Source: Pirellulaceae bacterium (lineage in GTDB: Bacteria > Planctomycetota > Planctomycetia > Pirellulales > Pirellulaceae). From it: a stretch of 37,876 nucleotides of DNA. The notes under the pieces were generated by a model that saw nothing but the letters and a program-made list of their open reading frames with translations, was not told where the DNA came from and did no database searches. This document shows, piece after piece, positions 23,721-36,385 of this stretch (its first letter is position 1; the number at the start of each line of letters is the position of its first letter). The translations under genes and the position numbers were made by a program. Location of the stretch: contig JASMLW010000446.1 in the NCBI GenBank assembly GCA_030748485.1, forward strand, positions 1 through 37,876, in the 5' to 3' direction.

Positions 23721-24626
23721 GTGAGCGTTGATCCGGAAAAACTCGAACCCACAACTTCTGAGGACGCCCCCGCGCCCACAGAGGATGCGGCGTCGACCGC
23801 CGGTGAAACCCAGGCGGCTTCGCAGGACGCTGTCGCCGATAGCGGCCCCGTCGCCGATGACGCTGTCGCCGATGACGCTGTCGCCGAAGAGGCAGCTGCG
23901 GAAGAGCCGGTCGCCGATGAACCGGTCGTCGATGAGGCGGCTGCGGAAGAGCCGGCGGTCGAGTCGGTTGAGACGAGCGAACCGGCCGCGGACGCGGATG
24001 TTGATGTTGATGACGACGATGAGTTCGTCGGTCACGCCGAACCGCTGGAACTCGACCTCGAAGAGGAAGAGGAGGAGGAACCGACGGACCATCAATGGTA
24101 CATCCTCAAAGTGCAGGTTAACCGCGAAGACTCGATTCGCGACGCCTTGCAACGCCGCGTCAAGATGCACGGTTTGGAGGAGCACTTCACCGAGATCATC
24201 GTGCCCACGGAGGACGTGGTCGAGTTCACCAAGGCGGGAAAGAAGCGGACCGTCAAGCGGAAGCTCTACCCCGGCTACATCATGGTGAACATGTCGATCA
24301 ACGACGATTCCTGGTTCCTCGTCCGCGAGACGCCGGGGATCGGCGACTTCACCGGTTCGGCCGGCAAGCCGACGCCGATGGATCAGAAAGAGGTCGACCG
24401 GATCATTCGCAAACCCGATCCGGACGATCCGGAAGCGCCCTCGATGCGGATCGATATACCTTTCGAGCGCGAGGACCGAGTTCGTGTCAAGGACGGCAAC
24501 TTCATGAATTTTGAGGGCGAAGTCGAGTCGATCGACGCCGCCAACGGTCGCGTGACCGTGATCATCAACATCTTCGGCCGCTCCACGCCGGTGGAGTTTG
24601 AGCACTGGCAGATCGAAGCTGTCTGA
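23721..24626 (+). CDS. nusG: Transcription factor NusG with acidic N-terminal extension
   Basis: This 301-residue protein starts at a GTG, preceded by GGGGG. The conserved NGN domain begins near residue 124 (HQWYILKVQVNREDSIRDALQRRV) and includes KRKLYPGYIMVNM and DSWFLVRETPGIGDFTG. The C-terminal KOW domain (about 250-301) has REDRVRVKDGNFMNFEGEVESID and the IFGRSTPVEFEHWQIE end. NusG binds RNA polymerase and Rho and links to ribosomes. The first 120 residues are almost all Ala, Glu, Asp, Val and Pro, including two perfect DAVAD-type repeats and a run of seven glutamates; they are probably disordered. Typical NusG is about 180 residues. The coding DNA of this part carries short tandem repeats, suggesting expansion. 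Confidence 0.95.
   Translation: MSVDPEKLEPTTSEDAPAPTEDAASTAGETQAASQDAVADSGPVADDAVADDAVAEEAAAEEPVADEPVVDEAAAEEPAVESVETSEPAADADVDVDDDDEFVGHAEPLELDLEEEEEEEPTDHQWYILKVQVNREDSIRDALQRRVKMHGLEEHFTEIIVPTEDVVEFTKAGKKRTVKRKLYPGYIMVNMSINDDSWFLVRETPGIGDFTGSAGKPTPMDQKEVDRIIRKPDPDDPEAPSMRIDIPFEREDRVRVKDGNFMNFEGEVESIDAANGRVTVIINIFGRSTPVEFEHWQIEAV
23850..23956 (+). repeat. Tandem repeats coding the acidic NusG extension
   Basis: A 15-base unit, GTCGCCGATGACGCT, occurs twice without a gap (23850-23879). A 22-base block beginning GAGGC occurs at 23890-23911 and again at 23935-23956 with one difference. The repeats keep the reading frame and encode the Ala/Val/Asp/Glu stretch. Confidence 0.7.
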
Positions 24627-24680
24627 TCGTCGCCGCCGTCCGCGAGAAACTTCCCCCACGTCCATCCAAAGCAGTAAACC

Positions 24681-25106
24681 ATGGCCAAGCAACTTGTCGG
24701 TCAAGCCAAATTTCAGGTCCCCGGCGGCCAAGCGACTCCGGCCCCGCCGGTCGGCACCTCGCTCGGTAAGTTCGGGATCAACCTCGGTCAGTTCGTGCAG
24801 CAATTCAATGACCGCACCAAGGAGTACAACGGCACTCCGATCCCGGTCATCGTCAGCGTCTACAACGACCGCACATTCGATTTTGTGACGAAGAGCCCTC
24901 CGGCCGCCGCGCTGCTCAAGCAGGCCGCCGGCGTCGCCAAAGGATCGGGGGTTCCCAACAAGGAAAAAGTAGGCAAAGTCACCATCGCCCAAGTCGACGA
25001 CATCTGCAACAAGAAGATGGCCGACCTGAACGCTCGCGACCTGGAACATGCGCGGCGGTTGATCGGCGGCACGGCGCGGAGCATGGGCATTGAGGTCGAA
25101 GACTAA
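24681..25106 (+). CDS. rplK: 50S ribosomal protein L11
   Basis: This 141-residue protein is the standard length. It binds 23S rRNA helices 43/44 at the GTPase-associated centre and is where thiostrepton acts. The proline-rich N-domain GGQATPAPPVGTSLGKFGINLGQF (15-38) and the C-terminal NARDLEHARRLIGGTARSMGIEV helix are clear. Ribosome-binding complementarity upstream is weak. It is followed by rplA after 12 bases, so the two are one transcript. Canonical L11 leaders bind L1 in some bacteria; no such site was tested here. Confidence 0.97.
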   Translation: MAKQLVGQAKFQVPGGQATPAPPVGTSLGKFGINLGQFVQQFNDRTKEYNGTPIPVIVSVYNDRTFDFVTKSPPAAALLKQAAGVAKGSGVPNKEKVGKVTIAQVDDICNKKMADLNARDLEHARRLIGGTARSMGIEVED

Positions 25107-25118
25107 GGAATCAAACCA

Positions 25119-25796
25119 ATGACAAAACGTTCAAAGAGCTACACGGCCGACGCGAAGAAGGTGCCCGAAGAGGCGCTTGAGTTGCCGGCCGGCGTCGCCG
25201 TTTTGAAGTCATTCGACGGCGGCAAGTTTGATCAGACGGTCGAAGTCCACATGCGGCTGGGAATCGATCCCAAGCAAGCCGATCAAATCGTCCGCGGTTC
25301 GGTCGTCCTGCCGCACGGCATCGGCCGCTCGCAACGGGTCGTCGTCTTCGCCAAAGGCGACAAGGCCGACGAAGCCCTGGCGGCCGGAGCCGACGAAGTC
25401 GGACAGGAGGAACTGGCGAAGAAAATCAAAGACGGCTGGACCGACTTCGACGCCTGCATCGCCTCGCCCGATATGATGGGTCTGGTCGGACCGCTCGGCC
25501 GCATCCTCGGCCCCCGCGGCCTGATGCCCTCGCCGCGAGCCGGTACGGTGACGCCCGACGTCGCCAACGTCGTCAAGGAGTACAAAGCGGGTAAGGTCGA
25601 ATTCCGCAACGACTCCGGCGGCAACGTTCACGCCATGGTCGGCAAGATGAGTTTTGAGAACGACAAACTGGTCGAGAACATCCAGTCGTTTGTCGACCAC
25701 ATCATCGGAATGAAACCCAACTCGCTGAAAGGCGCCTACCTGCGAGGCGTTTCGATCTGCGCGACCATGACCCCCGGCGTCTCGATCTCCACCTAA
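25119..25796 (+). CDS. rplA: 50S ribosomal protein L1
   Basis: This 225-residue protein is typical for L1 of the ribosomal stalk region. Conserved parts include [59 protein letters not shown] and [17 protein letters not shown]. It contacts 23S rRNA near the E-site and in many bacteria represses its own operon. TAAGGAATC lies just upstream of the ATG. The protein ends at GVSIST, slightly shorter than some homologues but not truncated in any conserved domain. Confidence 0.97.
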   Translation: MTKRSKSYTADAKKVPEEALELPAGVAVLKSFDGGKFDQTVEVHMRLGIDPKQADQIVRGSVVLPHGIGRSQRVVVFAKGDKADEALAAGADEVGQEELAKKIKDGWTDFDACIASPDMMGLVGPLGRILGPRGLMPSPRAGTVTPDVANVVKEYKAGKVEFRNDSGGNVHAMVGKMSFENDKLVENIQSFVDHIIGMKPNSLKGAYLRGVSICATMTPGVSIST

Positions 25797-25842
25797 CAAA
25801 CTTAACGGGTCGATCCCGAACTCGATTCGCGGAAGTATTGCC

Positions 25843-26379
25843 ATGAGTAAATTCGTCAAGAACCTGATCACGCAGGAATTGTCTTCTCGCCTTGAAGGCG
25901 TTGAGGACGCCCTGCTTGTCAATGTGATCGGCATGGACGCCAACTCGACGGTCGCCCTGCGGCGGCAGCTGCGGGAAAAGAACATCAACCTGCTGGTGAT
26001 CAAGAACAGCCTCGCCCGACGCGCGGCCGAAGGAACCAGCCTGGAAAACGCCTTCGTAGAAATGGAAGGCGCTTTGGCGCTGATCTGGGGCTGCGAGGAC
26101 ATCATCTCGCTGGCCAAGGAAGTCGTTCAGCTGGACAAGGCCCCCGAGTTCAAAGCGTTCGCCGCTCGCGGCGGCGTGATGGCGGGCGAACACTTGTCGG
26201 CCGAACGGGTTCATGAGATCAGCAAATGGCCCAACCGCGATGAGCAACTATCGATTCTGTCTGGCCAGATCTGCTCGCCCGGAGCCCAACTGGCCTCCCA
26301 ATTGGAAGCGCCCGGCGGACTGCTGGTCAGCCAGCTAGACAAAATCGCCGACGGCGAAGTCGGCGGAGGCGATGAGTAA
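25843..26379 (+). CDS. rplJ: 50S ribosomal protein L10
   Basis: This 178-residue protein begins MSKFVKNLITQELSSRLEGVEDALLVNVIGMDANSTVALRRQLREKNINLLVIKNSLARRA, the L10 N-terminal rRNA-binding domain. The C-terminal helix (about 140-178) that recruits L7/L12 dimers is alanine- and leucine-rich and ends GEVGGGDE. L10 is the base of the stalk. GGAAG lies upstream of the ATG. The leader to rplA is only 46 bases, so a full E. coli-like L10 autoregulatory leader is not present at this position. Confidence 0.96.
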   Translation: MSKFVKNLITQELSSRLEGVEDALLVNVIGMDANSTVALRRQLREKNINLLVIKNSLARRAAEGTSLENAFVEMEGALALIWGCEDIISLAKEVVQLDKAPEFKAFAARGGVMAGEHLSAERVHEISKWPNRDEQLSILSGQICSPGAQLASQLEAPGGLLVSQLDKIADGEVGGGDE

Positions 26380-26488
26380 GGGACGACTCGCAATCGCCAA
26401 ATAACTCGTTTATCAGGATCCAGTTTAAACCACGACGCCAAAGTGCTCGCTGCCGCTGAGCGTCAACTAGAGAAAGGACATACACGCC

Positions 26489-26896
26489 ATGTCTGACGAA
26501 GCCGCTACCGTTGAAGTCGACGCCGAACTCAAAACCCTCGGCGACCAGATCGCCGACCTCACCCTCAAGCAAGCCAAAGAGCTGAGCGACTACCTCAAGG
26601 ACGCCTACAACATCGAGCCCGCCTCCGGCGGCGCTGTGATAATGGCCCCGACCGATGGTGGCGGTGCAGCGGAAGAGGCTGTTCAAACCGAGTTCGACGT
26701 GGTGATGACCGGCTTTGGCGACAACAAAGTCAAGGTCATCAAGGAAGTCCGCTCGATCACGGGTCTCTCATTGATCGAAGCCAAGAAGACGGTCGAAGCG
26801 AGCCCCGCGAAGATCAAAGAAGGCGTCGACGAGGAAGAAGCCAACAAGCTCAAAGCGCAGCTTGAAGAAGCCGGCGCTTCGGTGGAACTGCAGTAG
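26489..26896 (+). CDS. rplL: 50S ribosomal protein L7/L12
   Basis: This 135-residue protein has an AGAAAGGA upstream. It forms dimers on L10 and recruits translation GTPases. The N-terminal dimerisation part ([26 protein letters not shown]) is followed by a Gly/Ala hinge. The globular C-domain follows ([67 protein letters not shown]) with the conserved KVIKEVR..T.L.L.EAK region. It is 110 bases after rplJ. A strong hairpin follows the gene. Confidence 0.97.
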   Translation: MSDEAATVEVDAELKTLGDQIADLTLKQAKELSDYLKDAYNIEPASGGAVIMAPTDGGGAAEEAVQTEFDVVMTGFGDNKVKVIKEVRSITGLSLIEAKKTVEASPAKIKEGVDEEEANKLKAQLEEAGASVELQ

Positions 26897-26920
26897 TTCG
26901 TAGTTAACGACCCTTTCACG

Positions 26921-26951
26921 ACCGCTGCTCGAGGCCCTGTCGAGCAGCGGT
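26921..26951 (+). terminator. Perfect 12-bp hairpin between rplL and rpoB
   Basis: ACCGCTGCTCGA (26921-26932) pairs perfectly with TCGAGCAGCGGT (26940-26951) across a 7-base loop, starting 25 bases after the rplL stop. No T-tract follows. In E. coli the rplL-rpoB space holds an attenuator and an RNase III processing site. This hairpin is a good candidate for one of these functions, lowering rpoBC expression relative to ribosomal proteins. Confidence 0.55.
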
Positions 26952-26977
26952 TCGGGGATACCGCTTGATCGATCGTC

Positions 26978-27020
26978 TTCCCTGGAAGAGCACGGATGTG
27001 CTTGTGTCGCCCCAGGGAAA
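26978..27020 (+). promoter_or_regulatory. Possible structured rpoB leader
   Basis: CCCTGG (near 26980) can pair with CCAGGG (near 27011), enclosing a small AGCAC/GTGCT hairpin. This lies between the rplL hairpin and the rpoB start. It is a plausible leader fold, but the pairing is short and unproved. Confidence 0.3.
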
Positions 27021-27098
27021 GGTGCGCGCCTGCCTCGGCGCGTTCGCGTTCGCATTCGCACCGCGATTCTGTCCTGCAGCGAAGGAGTAAGAGCGTCT

Positions 27099-30000
27099 AT
27101 GGCCACCCCCGCGCTACGCCGCCTCAATCCCACTTCCGTCCGCACTTTTGGCAGAGGTCATGAGACCGACATCAATCTCGACTTGACGCAGATCCAGACG
27201 GCCAGTTACGCCGCGTTTCTGCAAGAGGAAACCGGCTCGGATAAACGGAAGGACGCCGGGCTCGAAAGCGTGCTCCGCGAGATCTTTCCGATCGAAAGCT
27301 ACGACAAGACCGTCTCACTCGATTATCTGCGTTACGAGTTGGGCAAGCCTCGGTACACCCCCGAGGAGTGCCGACAATTGCGGCTCACCTACGGCCGCCC
27401 CTTTCGTGTTTGGTTGCGGCTGAACAAGGACGAGCCGATTGAGCAGGAGGTCTACCTCGGCGATCTGCCGATTATGCTCGGCGGCGGCGAGTTCATTATT
27501 AACGGGGCCGAACGGGTCGTCGTCAGCCAGCTGCACCGCAGCCCGGGCGTCGATTTCGTCCTCGAACAAGACGGCACGTCCGACCGCAAACTTCCCAGTT
27601 GCCGAGTGATCCCCGAACGCGGCAGTTGGATCGAAGTGAACGTCACCAAGAAAGACTTGCTGACCGTCCGCATCGATCAGAGCAACAAGTTCTCGGCGAT
27701 GACCCTGCTGCGGGCGATGAGCCCCAAGTACAGCAGCGACGCCGATCTGCTGAAAGCCTTCTTCGATTCGTCGGTCGAGAAAGTGGTCGACGGCCGCAGC
27801 GTTTCGAAGCTGGAAGGCAAAGTCGCCGTCGACGATATCGTCTATCCGTCCAGCAGCGATCGGGCGGGTGAGATCATCGTGGAGGCCGGTCACAAGATCA
27901 CCAAGAACTCGGCCGAGTTGGTTTGCACTTCGGGTGTGAAGAAGGTCGAGGTCATGGAGGCTCCCCCCTCGCAACTGATGTTCAACAGCCTGGCCGACGA
28001 CCTGACGTCGAGCCATGAAGAGGCCCTGCTGCGAATCTATCAGCGGTTGCGACCGGGCAATCCGCCGCAATTGGAAAAAGCCCGCACCCTGTTCGAAGAG
28101 AAATTCTACGACGTCAACCGCTACCGGTTGGGTCGAGTGGGACGCTTCCGCATCAACCGCAAGCTGGAGCTGAACGTCTCCGAGAAAGAGATGACGCTGC
28201 GGCCGGACGACCTGATCGCGTCGATCAAGTACCTGGTCGATCTGACGACCGACAGCGACGCCGAGATCGACGACATCGATCATCTCGGCAACCGCCGCCT
28301 GCGGACGATTGACGAGTTGGCCTGCGACGAGCTGCGGAAGGGTTTTCTCAAGCTCCGTCGCACCGTCCAAGAGCGGATGGGCCTGAAAGACGCGGAGGAC
28401 ATGGAGCCGCGGGCTCTGATCAACCCGAAGAGCATCTCGGCGGCGATCGAGTACTTCTTTGGCCGCGGTGAACTTTCGCAAGTCGTCGACCAAACCAATC
28501 CGCTCTCGCAACTGACGCACGAGCGCCGTCTGTCGGCGTTGGGTCCGGGCGGCCTGAACCGCAAGCGAGCCGGTTTTGAAGTCCGCGACGTCCACATTTC
28601 TCACTACGGCCGCATCTGTCCGATCGAGACGCCGGAAGGAACCAACATCGGTTTGATTTCCAGCTTGGCGATCTACGCGGCCGTCGACGACTACGGCTTC
28701 CTGGTGACTCCCTACCGGGCCGTCAAGAACGGCAAGACGACCGAGGACGTCGATTGGTTGCGAGCCGACGAGGAGACGGACGCCTACGTGGCTCCGGCCG
28801 ATACGGAAATCGTCAACGGCAAGATCCAAGCCGGGCCGAGCTTGATCGCCCGGCACCGTTCCGACTTCGAAATCGTGGCTCCCGATCAAATCGAGTACAT
28901 CGACGTGGCTCCTTGCCAAATGGTCGGCGTCTCGGCCGGGTTGATCCCGTTTCTCGAGCACGACGATGCGAACCGCGCCCTGATGGGCTCGAACATGCAG
29001 CGGCAAGCCGTGCCGCTGTTGATAACTGAGCCGCCGATTGTCGCCACCGGTTTGGAAAAAGAAGTGGCCCGCAACTCCAGCATGGTGGTCGTCGCCAAGC
29101 GAGCCGGCAAGGTCACCTACTGCGACGCCGACCGCATCGAAGTCGGCGCGGACGTCTACGACCTGAAAAAGTACACGGGGCTCAACGAACGAACCTGCCT
29201 CAACCAACGGCCCGTCGTCAATGTCGGCGACAAGGTGGAGCGGGGGCAAGTTCTGGCGGACGGAGCGGCTACGTTCAAGGGCGAGCTGGCGCTGGGCCGC
29301 AACGTGCTGGTCGGGTTCATGTCGTTCGACGGCTTCAACTACGAAGACGCGATCATCATCAGCGAAGAGCTCGTTCGCAACGACACCTACACGTCGATTC
29401 ACATCGAAGAGTTCGATGTCGAGATTCGGGAGACGAAGCTGGGTCGTGAGGAGTTCACTCGAGATATTCCCAACGTCAGCGAGAAGGCGCTGCGGAATCT
29501 CGACGACAGCGGCATCGTGCGGGTCGGCACCTACGTCCGCCCCGGCGACATCCTGGTCGGCAAGGTCTCGCCGAAGAGCAAGACCGAGTTGACTCCGGAA
29601 GAGAAATTGCTGCACGCGATCTTCGGCCGCGCGGGTGAGGACGTAAAGAACGACTCGCTCGAAGTCCCCTCGGGTATCGAGGGAATCGTGATCGACACCC
29701 AGAAGTTCTCGCGTCGATTGAGCTTGTCGGAAGACGAGCGCAAGGCGTTTGAGAAAGAGCTCAAAGAGGTCGAAAACGAAGGCAACTCGGCCATCGCCGA
29801 CGCCTTCGCGGACATGATCGATCAGATGGAGGGCGTGCTCAACAAACCGCTCGCGGACGAAGACGGCACGCCGCTGACTCGCGATCAGGATTCGCGCTAC
29901 ATCGCCGAGCAGGCGACTCAGTTCCGACTCGACGCGGTGCTCGCCCCGCTGCGGTCCGAGGACCGGATTGCCGAGCTGCAGCAGATCTACAAGAACTCGT

Positions 30001-30818
30001 GGCCCAGCATTGAAACGGCGATCGACATTCGCGACCGCAAACTCAACAGCATGAAGCGGGGCGACGAGTTGCGGAGCGGCGTGTTGCAAATGGTGAAGGT
30101 CTACATCTCGACCAAGCGAGTCATTTCGGTTGGCGACAAGATGGCCGGCCGCCACGGCAACAAGGGCGTCATCGCGAAGATCCTGCCGATCGCCGACATG
30201 CCCTACCTGCCCGACGGCACGCCGATCCAGATCATGCTCAATCCGCTCGGCGTGCCGAGCCGGATGAACGTGGGCCAGATCCTCGAAACGCACTTGGGTT
30301 GGGCGGGAGCTCATATGGGCTTCCAGGCGGTGACTCCCGTGTTCGAAGGAGCCGACGAGGAGACGATCAACGATCTGCTCGAACAGGCCGGCCTGCCCCG
30401 CAACGGCAAAACACGCCTGATCGATGGGCGGACCGGCGAACCTTTGGATCAAGAGACGACCGTCGGCTACATCTACATGCTGAAGCTGCATCACTTGGTC
30501 GATGACAAGGTCCACGCTCGCAGCACGGGCCCTTACTCGTTGATCACGCAGCAACCGCTCGGCGGCAAGGCCCGCTTTGGCGGTCAACGTTTTGGAGAAA
30601 TGGAAGTCTGGGCGCTGGAGGCGTACGGAGCCGCTTACATCCTCCAAGAACTGCTGACGGTTAAGAGTGACGACGTCGAAGGGCGGACGAAGATTTACGA
30701 GTCGATGGTTAAGGGCGAGAACTCGCTCGAAGCCGGCACGCCCGCCAGCTTCGACGTGCTCACCAACGAGATTCGCGGCTTGGCGTTGAATATGCAACTT
30801 GAGAAGCGCCGCACCTAA
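27099..30818 (+). CDS. rpoB: DNA-directed RNA polymerase subunit beta
   Basis: This 1239-residue protein has its ATG preceded by GAAGGAG. It forms the catalytic pincer with beta prime. Clear family blocks: [23 protein letters not shown] near residue 130; the rifampicin region (460-481), [22 protein letters not shown]; then [18 protein letters not shown] and [23 protein letters not shown] occurs near 1020, and [36 protein letters not shown] occurs near the C-terminus. In the rifampicin region D464, H474 and S479 (E. coli 516, 526, 531) are retained, while F514, M515, N518, E523, I524 and K527 differ. The family's usual large insertions are shorter than in E. coli (1342). It is co-transcribed with rpoC, 54 bases downstream. 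Confidence 0.98.
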   Translation: MATPALRRLNPTSVRTFGRGHETDINLDLTQIQTASYAAFLQEETGSDKRKDAGLESVLREIFPIESYDKTVSLDYLRYELGKPRYTPEECRQLRLTYGRPFRVWLRLNKDEPIEQEVYLGDLPIMLGGGEFIINGAERVVVSQLHRSPGVDFVLEQDGTSDRKLPSCRVIPERGSWIEVNVTKKDLLTVRIDQSNKFSAMTLLRAMSPKYSSDADLLKAFFDSSVEKVVDGRSVSKLEGKVAVDDIVYPSSSDRAGEIIVEAGHKITKNSAELVCTSGVKKVEVMEAPPSQLMFNSLADDLTSSHEEALLRIYQRLRPGNPPQLEKARTLFEEKFYDVNRYRLGRVGRFRINRKLELNVSEKEMTLRPDDLIASIKYLVDLTTDSDAEIDDIDHLGNRRLRTIDELACDELRKGFLKLRRTVQERMGLKDAEDMEPRALINPKSISAAIEYFFGRGELSQVVDQTNPLSQLTHERRLSALGPGGLNRKRAGFEVRDVHISHYGRICPIETPEGTNIGLISSLAIYAAVDDYGFLVTPYRAVKNGKTTEDVDWLRADEETDAYVAPADTEIVNGKIQAGPSLIARHRSDFEIVAPDQIEYIDVAPCQMVGVSAGLIPFLEHDDANRALMGSNMQRQAVPLLITEPPIVATGLEKEVARNSSMVVVAKRAGKVTYCDADRIEVGADVYDLKKYTGLNERTCLNQRPVVNVGDKVERGQVLADGAATFKGELALGRNVLVGFMSFDGFNYEDAIIISEELVRNDTYTSIHIEEFDVEIRETKLGREEFTRDIPNVSEKALRNLDDSGIVRVGTYVRPGDILVGKVSPKSKTELTPEEKLLHAIFGRAGEDVKNDSLEVPSGIEGIVIDTQKFSRRLSLSEDERKAFEKELKEVENEGNSAIADAFADMIDQMEGVLNKPLADEDGTPLTRDQDSRYIAEQATQFRLDAVLAPLRSEDRIAELQQIYKNSWPSIETAIDIRDRKLNSMKRGDELRSGVLQMVKVYISTKRVISVGDKMAGRHGNKGVIAKILPIADMPYLPDGTPIQIMLNPLGVPSRMNVGQILETHLGWAGAHMGFQAVTPVFEGADEETINDLLEQAGLPRNGKTRLIDGRTGEPLDQETTVGYIYMLKLHHLVDDKVHARSTGPYSLITQQPLGGKARFGGQRFGEMEVWALEAYGAAYILQELLTVKSDDVEGRTKIYESMVKGENSLEAGTPASFDVLTNEIRGLALNMQLEKRRT

Positions 30819-30872
30819 TTTCGTTGTCACGATTGCAGAACACACTTCGGTGATTCGATAAGGAGCTCAGGC

Positions 30873-35219
<4,347 letters not shown>

Positions 35220-35227
35220 TGCTGCCC

Positions 35228-35255
35228 TTGACAGAGGGTCGCTATCCACTATTTT
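35228..35255 (+). promoter_or_regulatory. Sigma-70-type promoter for rpsL-rpsG
   Basis: TTGACA (35228-35233, full consensus), a 16-base spacer, then TATTTT (35250-35255). It starts nine bases after the rpoC stop and about 50 bases before the rpsL ATG. A GCTATCC/GGGTAGC hairpin (35241-35262) overlaps it. It could give the str genes expression independent of rpoBC. Confidence 0.5.
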
Positions 35256-35306
35256 GGGTAGCTTCCCCAATGAGATCCCCCCACCCTGGGTTGGTAAAGG
35301 CGAGAG

Positions 35307-35675
35307 ATGCCCACGATTAATCAGCTGGTTCGCAGGAGCCGCAAACAGAAACGCAAGTTCTCCAAGAGCCCTGTTTTGGATAGCTGCCCCCAGCGGCAAG
35401 GCGTCTGTCTGCAGGTGCGGACGATGACTCCCAAGAAGCCGAATTCGGCTTTGCGGAAGATCACTCGTGTGCGTTTGACCAACGGCAAGGAAGTCACCGT
35501 CTACATCCCGGGCGAAGGCCACAACTTGCAGGAACACTCCATCGTGCTGGTTCGGGGCGGGCGAGTTCGCGATTTGCCGGGCGTTCGCTACCAGGTCGTG
35601 CGCGGTTCGCGCGACGCGCTGGGCGTCGATGGCCGCAAACAAGCGCGCAGTCGTTACGGCGCGAAGAAGTCGTAG
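35307..35675 (+). CDS. rpsL: 30S ribosomal protein S12
   Basis: This 122-residue protein has AAAGG upstream. It shapes decoding in the A-site. The sequence is [17 protein letters not shown], then [11 protein letters not shown] (41-51), EGHNLQEHS (70-78) and [13 protein letters not shown] (83-95), with a basic end. Lysine 43 is kept. At position 88 (E. coli Met-counted numbering) there is arginine instead of lysine. Lysine-to-arginine at this site is a known streptomycin-resistance change, so natural resistance is possible. Asp89, the methylthiolated residue in E. coli, is present. The gene is followed by rpsG after 89 bases. Confidence 0.98.
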   Translation: MPTINQLVRRSRKQKRKFSKSPVLDSCPQRQGVCLQVRTMTPKKPNSALRKITRVRLTNGKEVTVYIPGEGHNLQEHSIVLVRGGRVRDLPGVRYQVVRGSRDALGVDGRKQARSRYGAKKS

Positions 35676-35764
35676 GCGATGCCAGTTTAGCGTTGAATAT
35701 CGAAGTCCAACTGATTCGAGTTTGATCCAACCCACTCCTTCCAAGACAAGCAAACAGACTACTC

Positions 35765-36235
35765 ATGGGTGCGATTACCGCCAGTCGAACGACGCTCAAA
35801 GCAGACGCTAAATACGATTCGCTGTTGGCGTCGAAATTCATCAACTGCCTGATGTGGGACGGTAAGAAATCCGTCGCCTCCGCGGTGTTTTACGACGCCC
35901 TGGAAGTGCTGCGCTCAAAGGTCCCCGACCAAGAGCCGATCGAAGTCTTTCACCAAGCGGTGGAAAACGTCAAACCTCACATCGAAGTTCGGTCGAAACG
36001 AGTCGGCGGCGCCGCCTACCAGGTTCCCATGCAAGTGAACAAGGCCCGGCAACAGTCGCTCGCCATCCGTTGGCTGCTGCTGGCCGTGCGTGAAAAGAAG
36101 GGCCGTCCGACACATCAGAAATTGGCCGACGAATTGCTGGCCGCCTACAATCGCGAAGGCGCCGCCATGACTCGCCGTGAAAACGTGCATCGCATGGCCG
36201 ACGCCAATAAAGCGTTCGCGCACTTCGCTTGGTAA
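35765..36235 (+). CDS. rpsG: 30S ribosomal protein S7
   Basis: This 156-residue protein nucleates the small-subunit head and contacts the E-site. The typical sequence is [78 protein letters not shown] and a C-terminal [19 protein letters not shown]. No clear Shine-Dalgarno sequence precedes the ATG. Length and all conserved blocks match the family. A strong terminator-like hairpin follows 18 bases after the stop. Confidence 0.97.
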   Translation: MGAITASRTTLKADAKYDSLLASKFINCLMWDGKKSVASAVFYDALEVLRSKVPDQEPIEVFHQAVENVKPHIEVRSKRVGGAAYQVPMQVNKARQQSLAIRWLLLAVREKKGRPTHQKLADELLAAYNREGAAMTRRENVHRMADANKAFAHFAW

Positions 36236-36252
36236 ATCTCCGCTGAACATCC

Positions 36253-36286
36253 TACGCCGCGCTGGGTCTCCATCGCGGCGTATTTT
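36253..36286 (+). terminator. Intrinsic terminator between rpsG and fusA
   Basis: TACGCCGCG (36253-36261) pairs perfectly with CGCGGCGTA (36274-36282) across a 12-base loop and is followed at once by TTTTG. It starts 18 bases after the rpsG stop. It should end, or partly end, the rpsL-rpsG transcript ahead of fusA. Confidence 0.65.
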
Positions 36287-36385
36287 GCGCGCTGTGGTTT
36301 TCGTCCCAGACCCAACCCACCTGGCGATGACCGATTACGACCCGATTCAACAAGACAGACTAACTCACACGCCATCGGTTCCGTC

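Noticed and set aside
27099-30818. Possible natural rifampicin resistance in RpoB
   Set aside because: Several residues of the rifampicin region differ from E. coli, but the key D516, H526 and S531 equivalents are intact, so no prediction is justified.
27315-30845. A 1176-codon open frame on the minus strand opposite rpoB
   Set aside because: The plus strand is unmistakably rpoB. The antisense frame is kept open by the strong G/C third-position bias, and its translation resembles no protein family and has no start signals.
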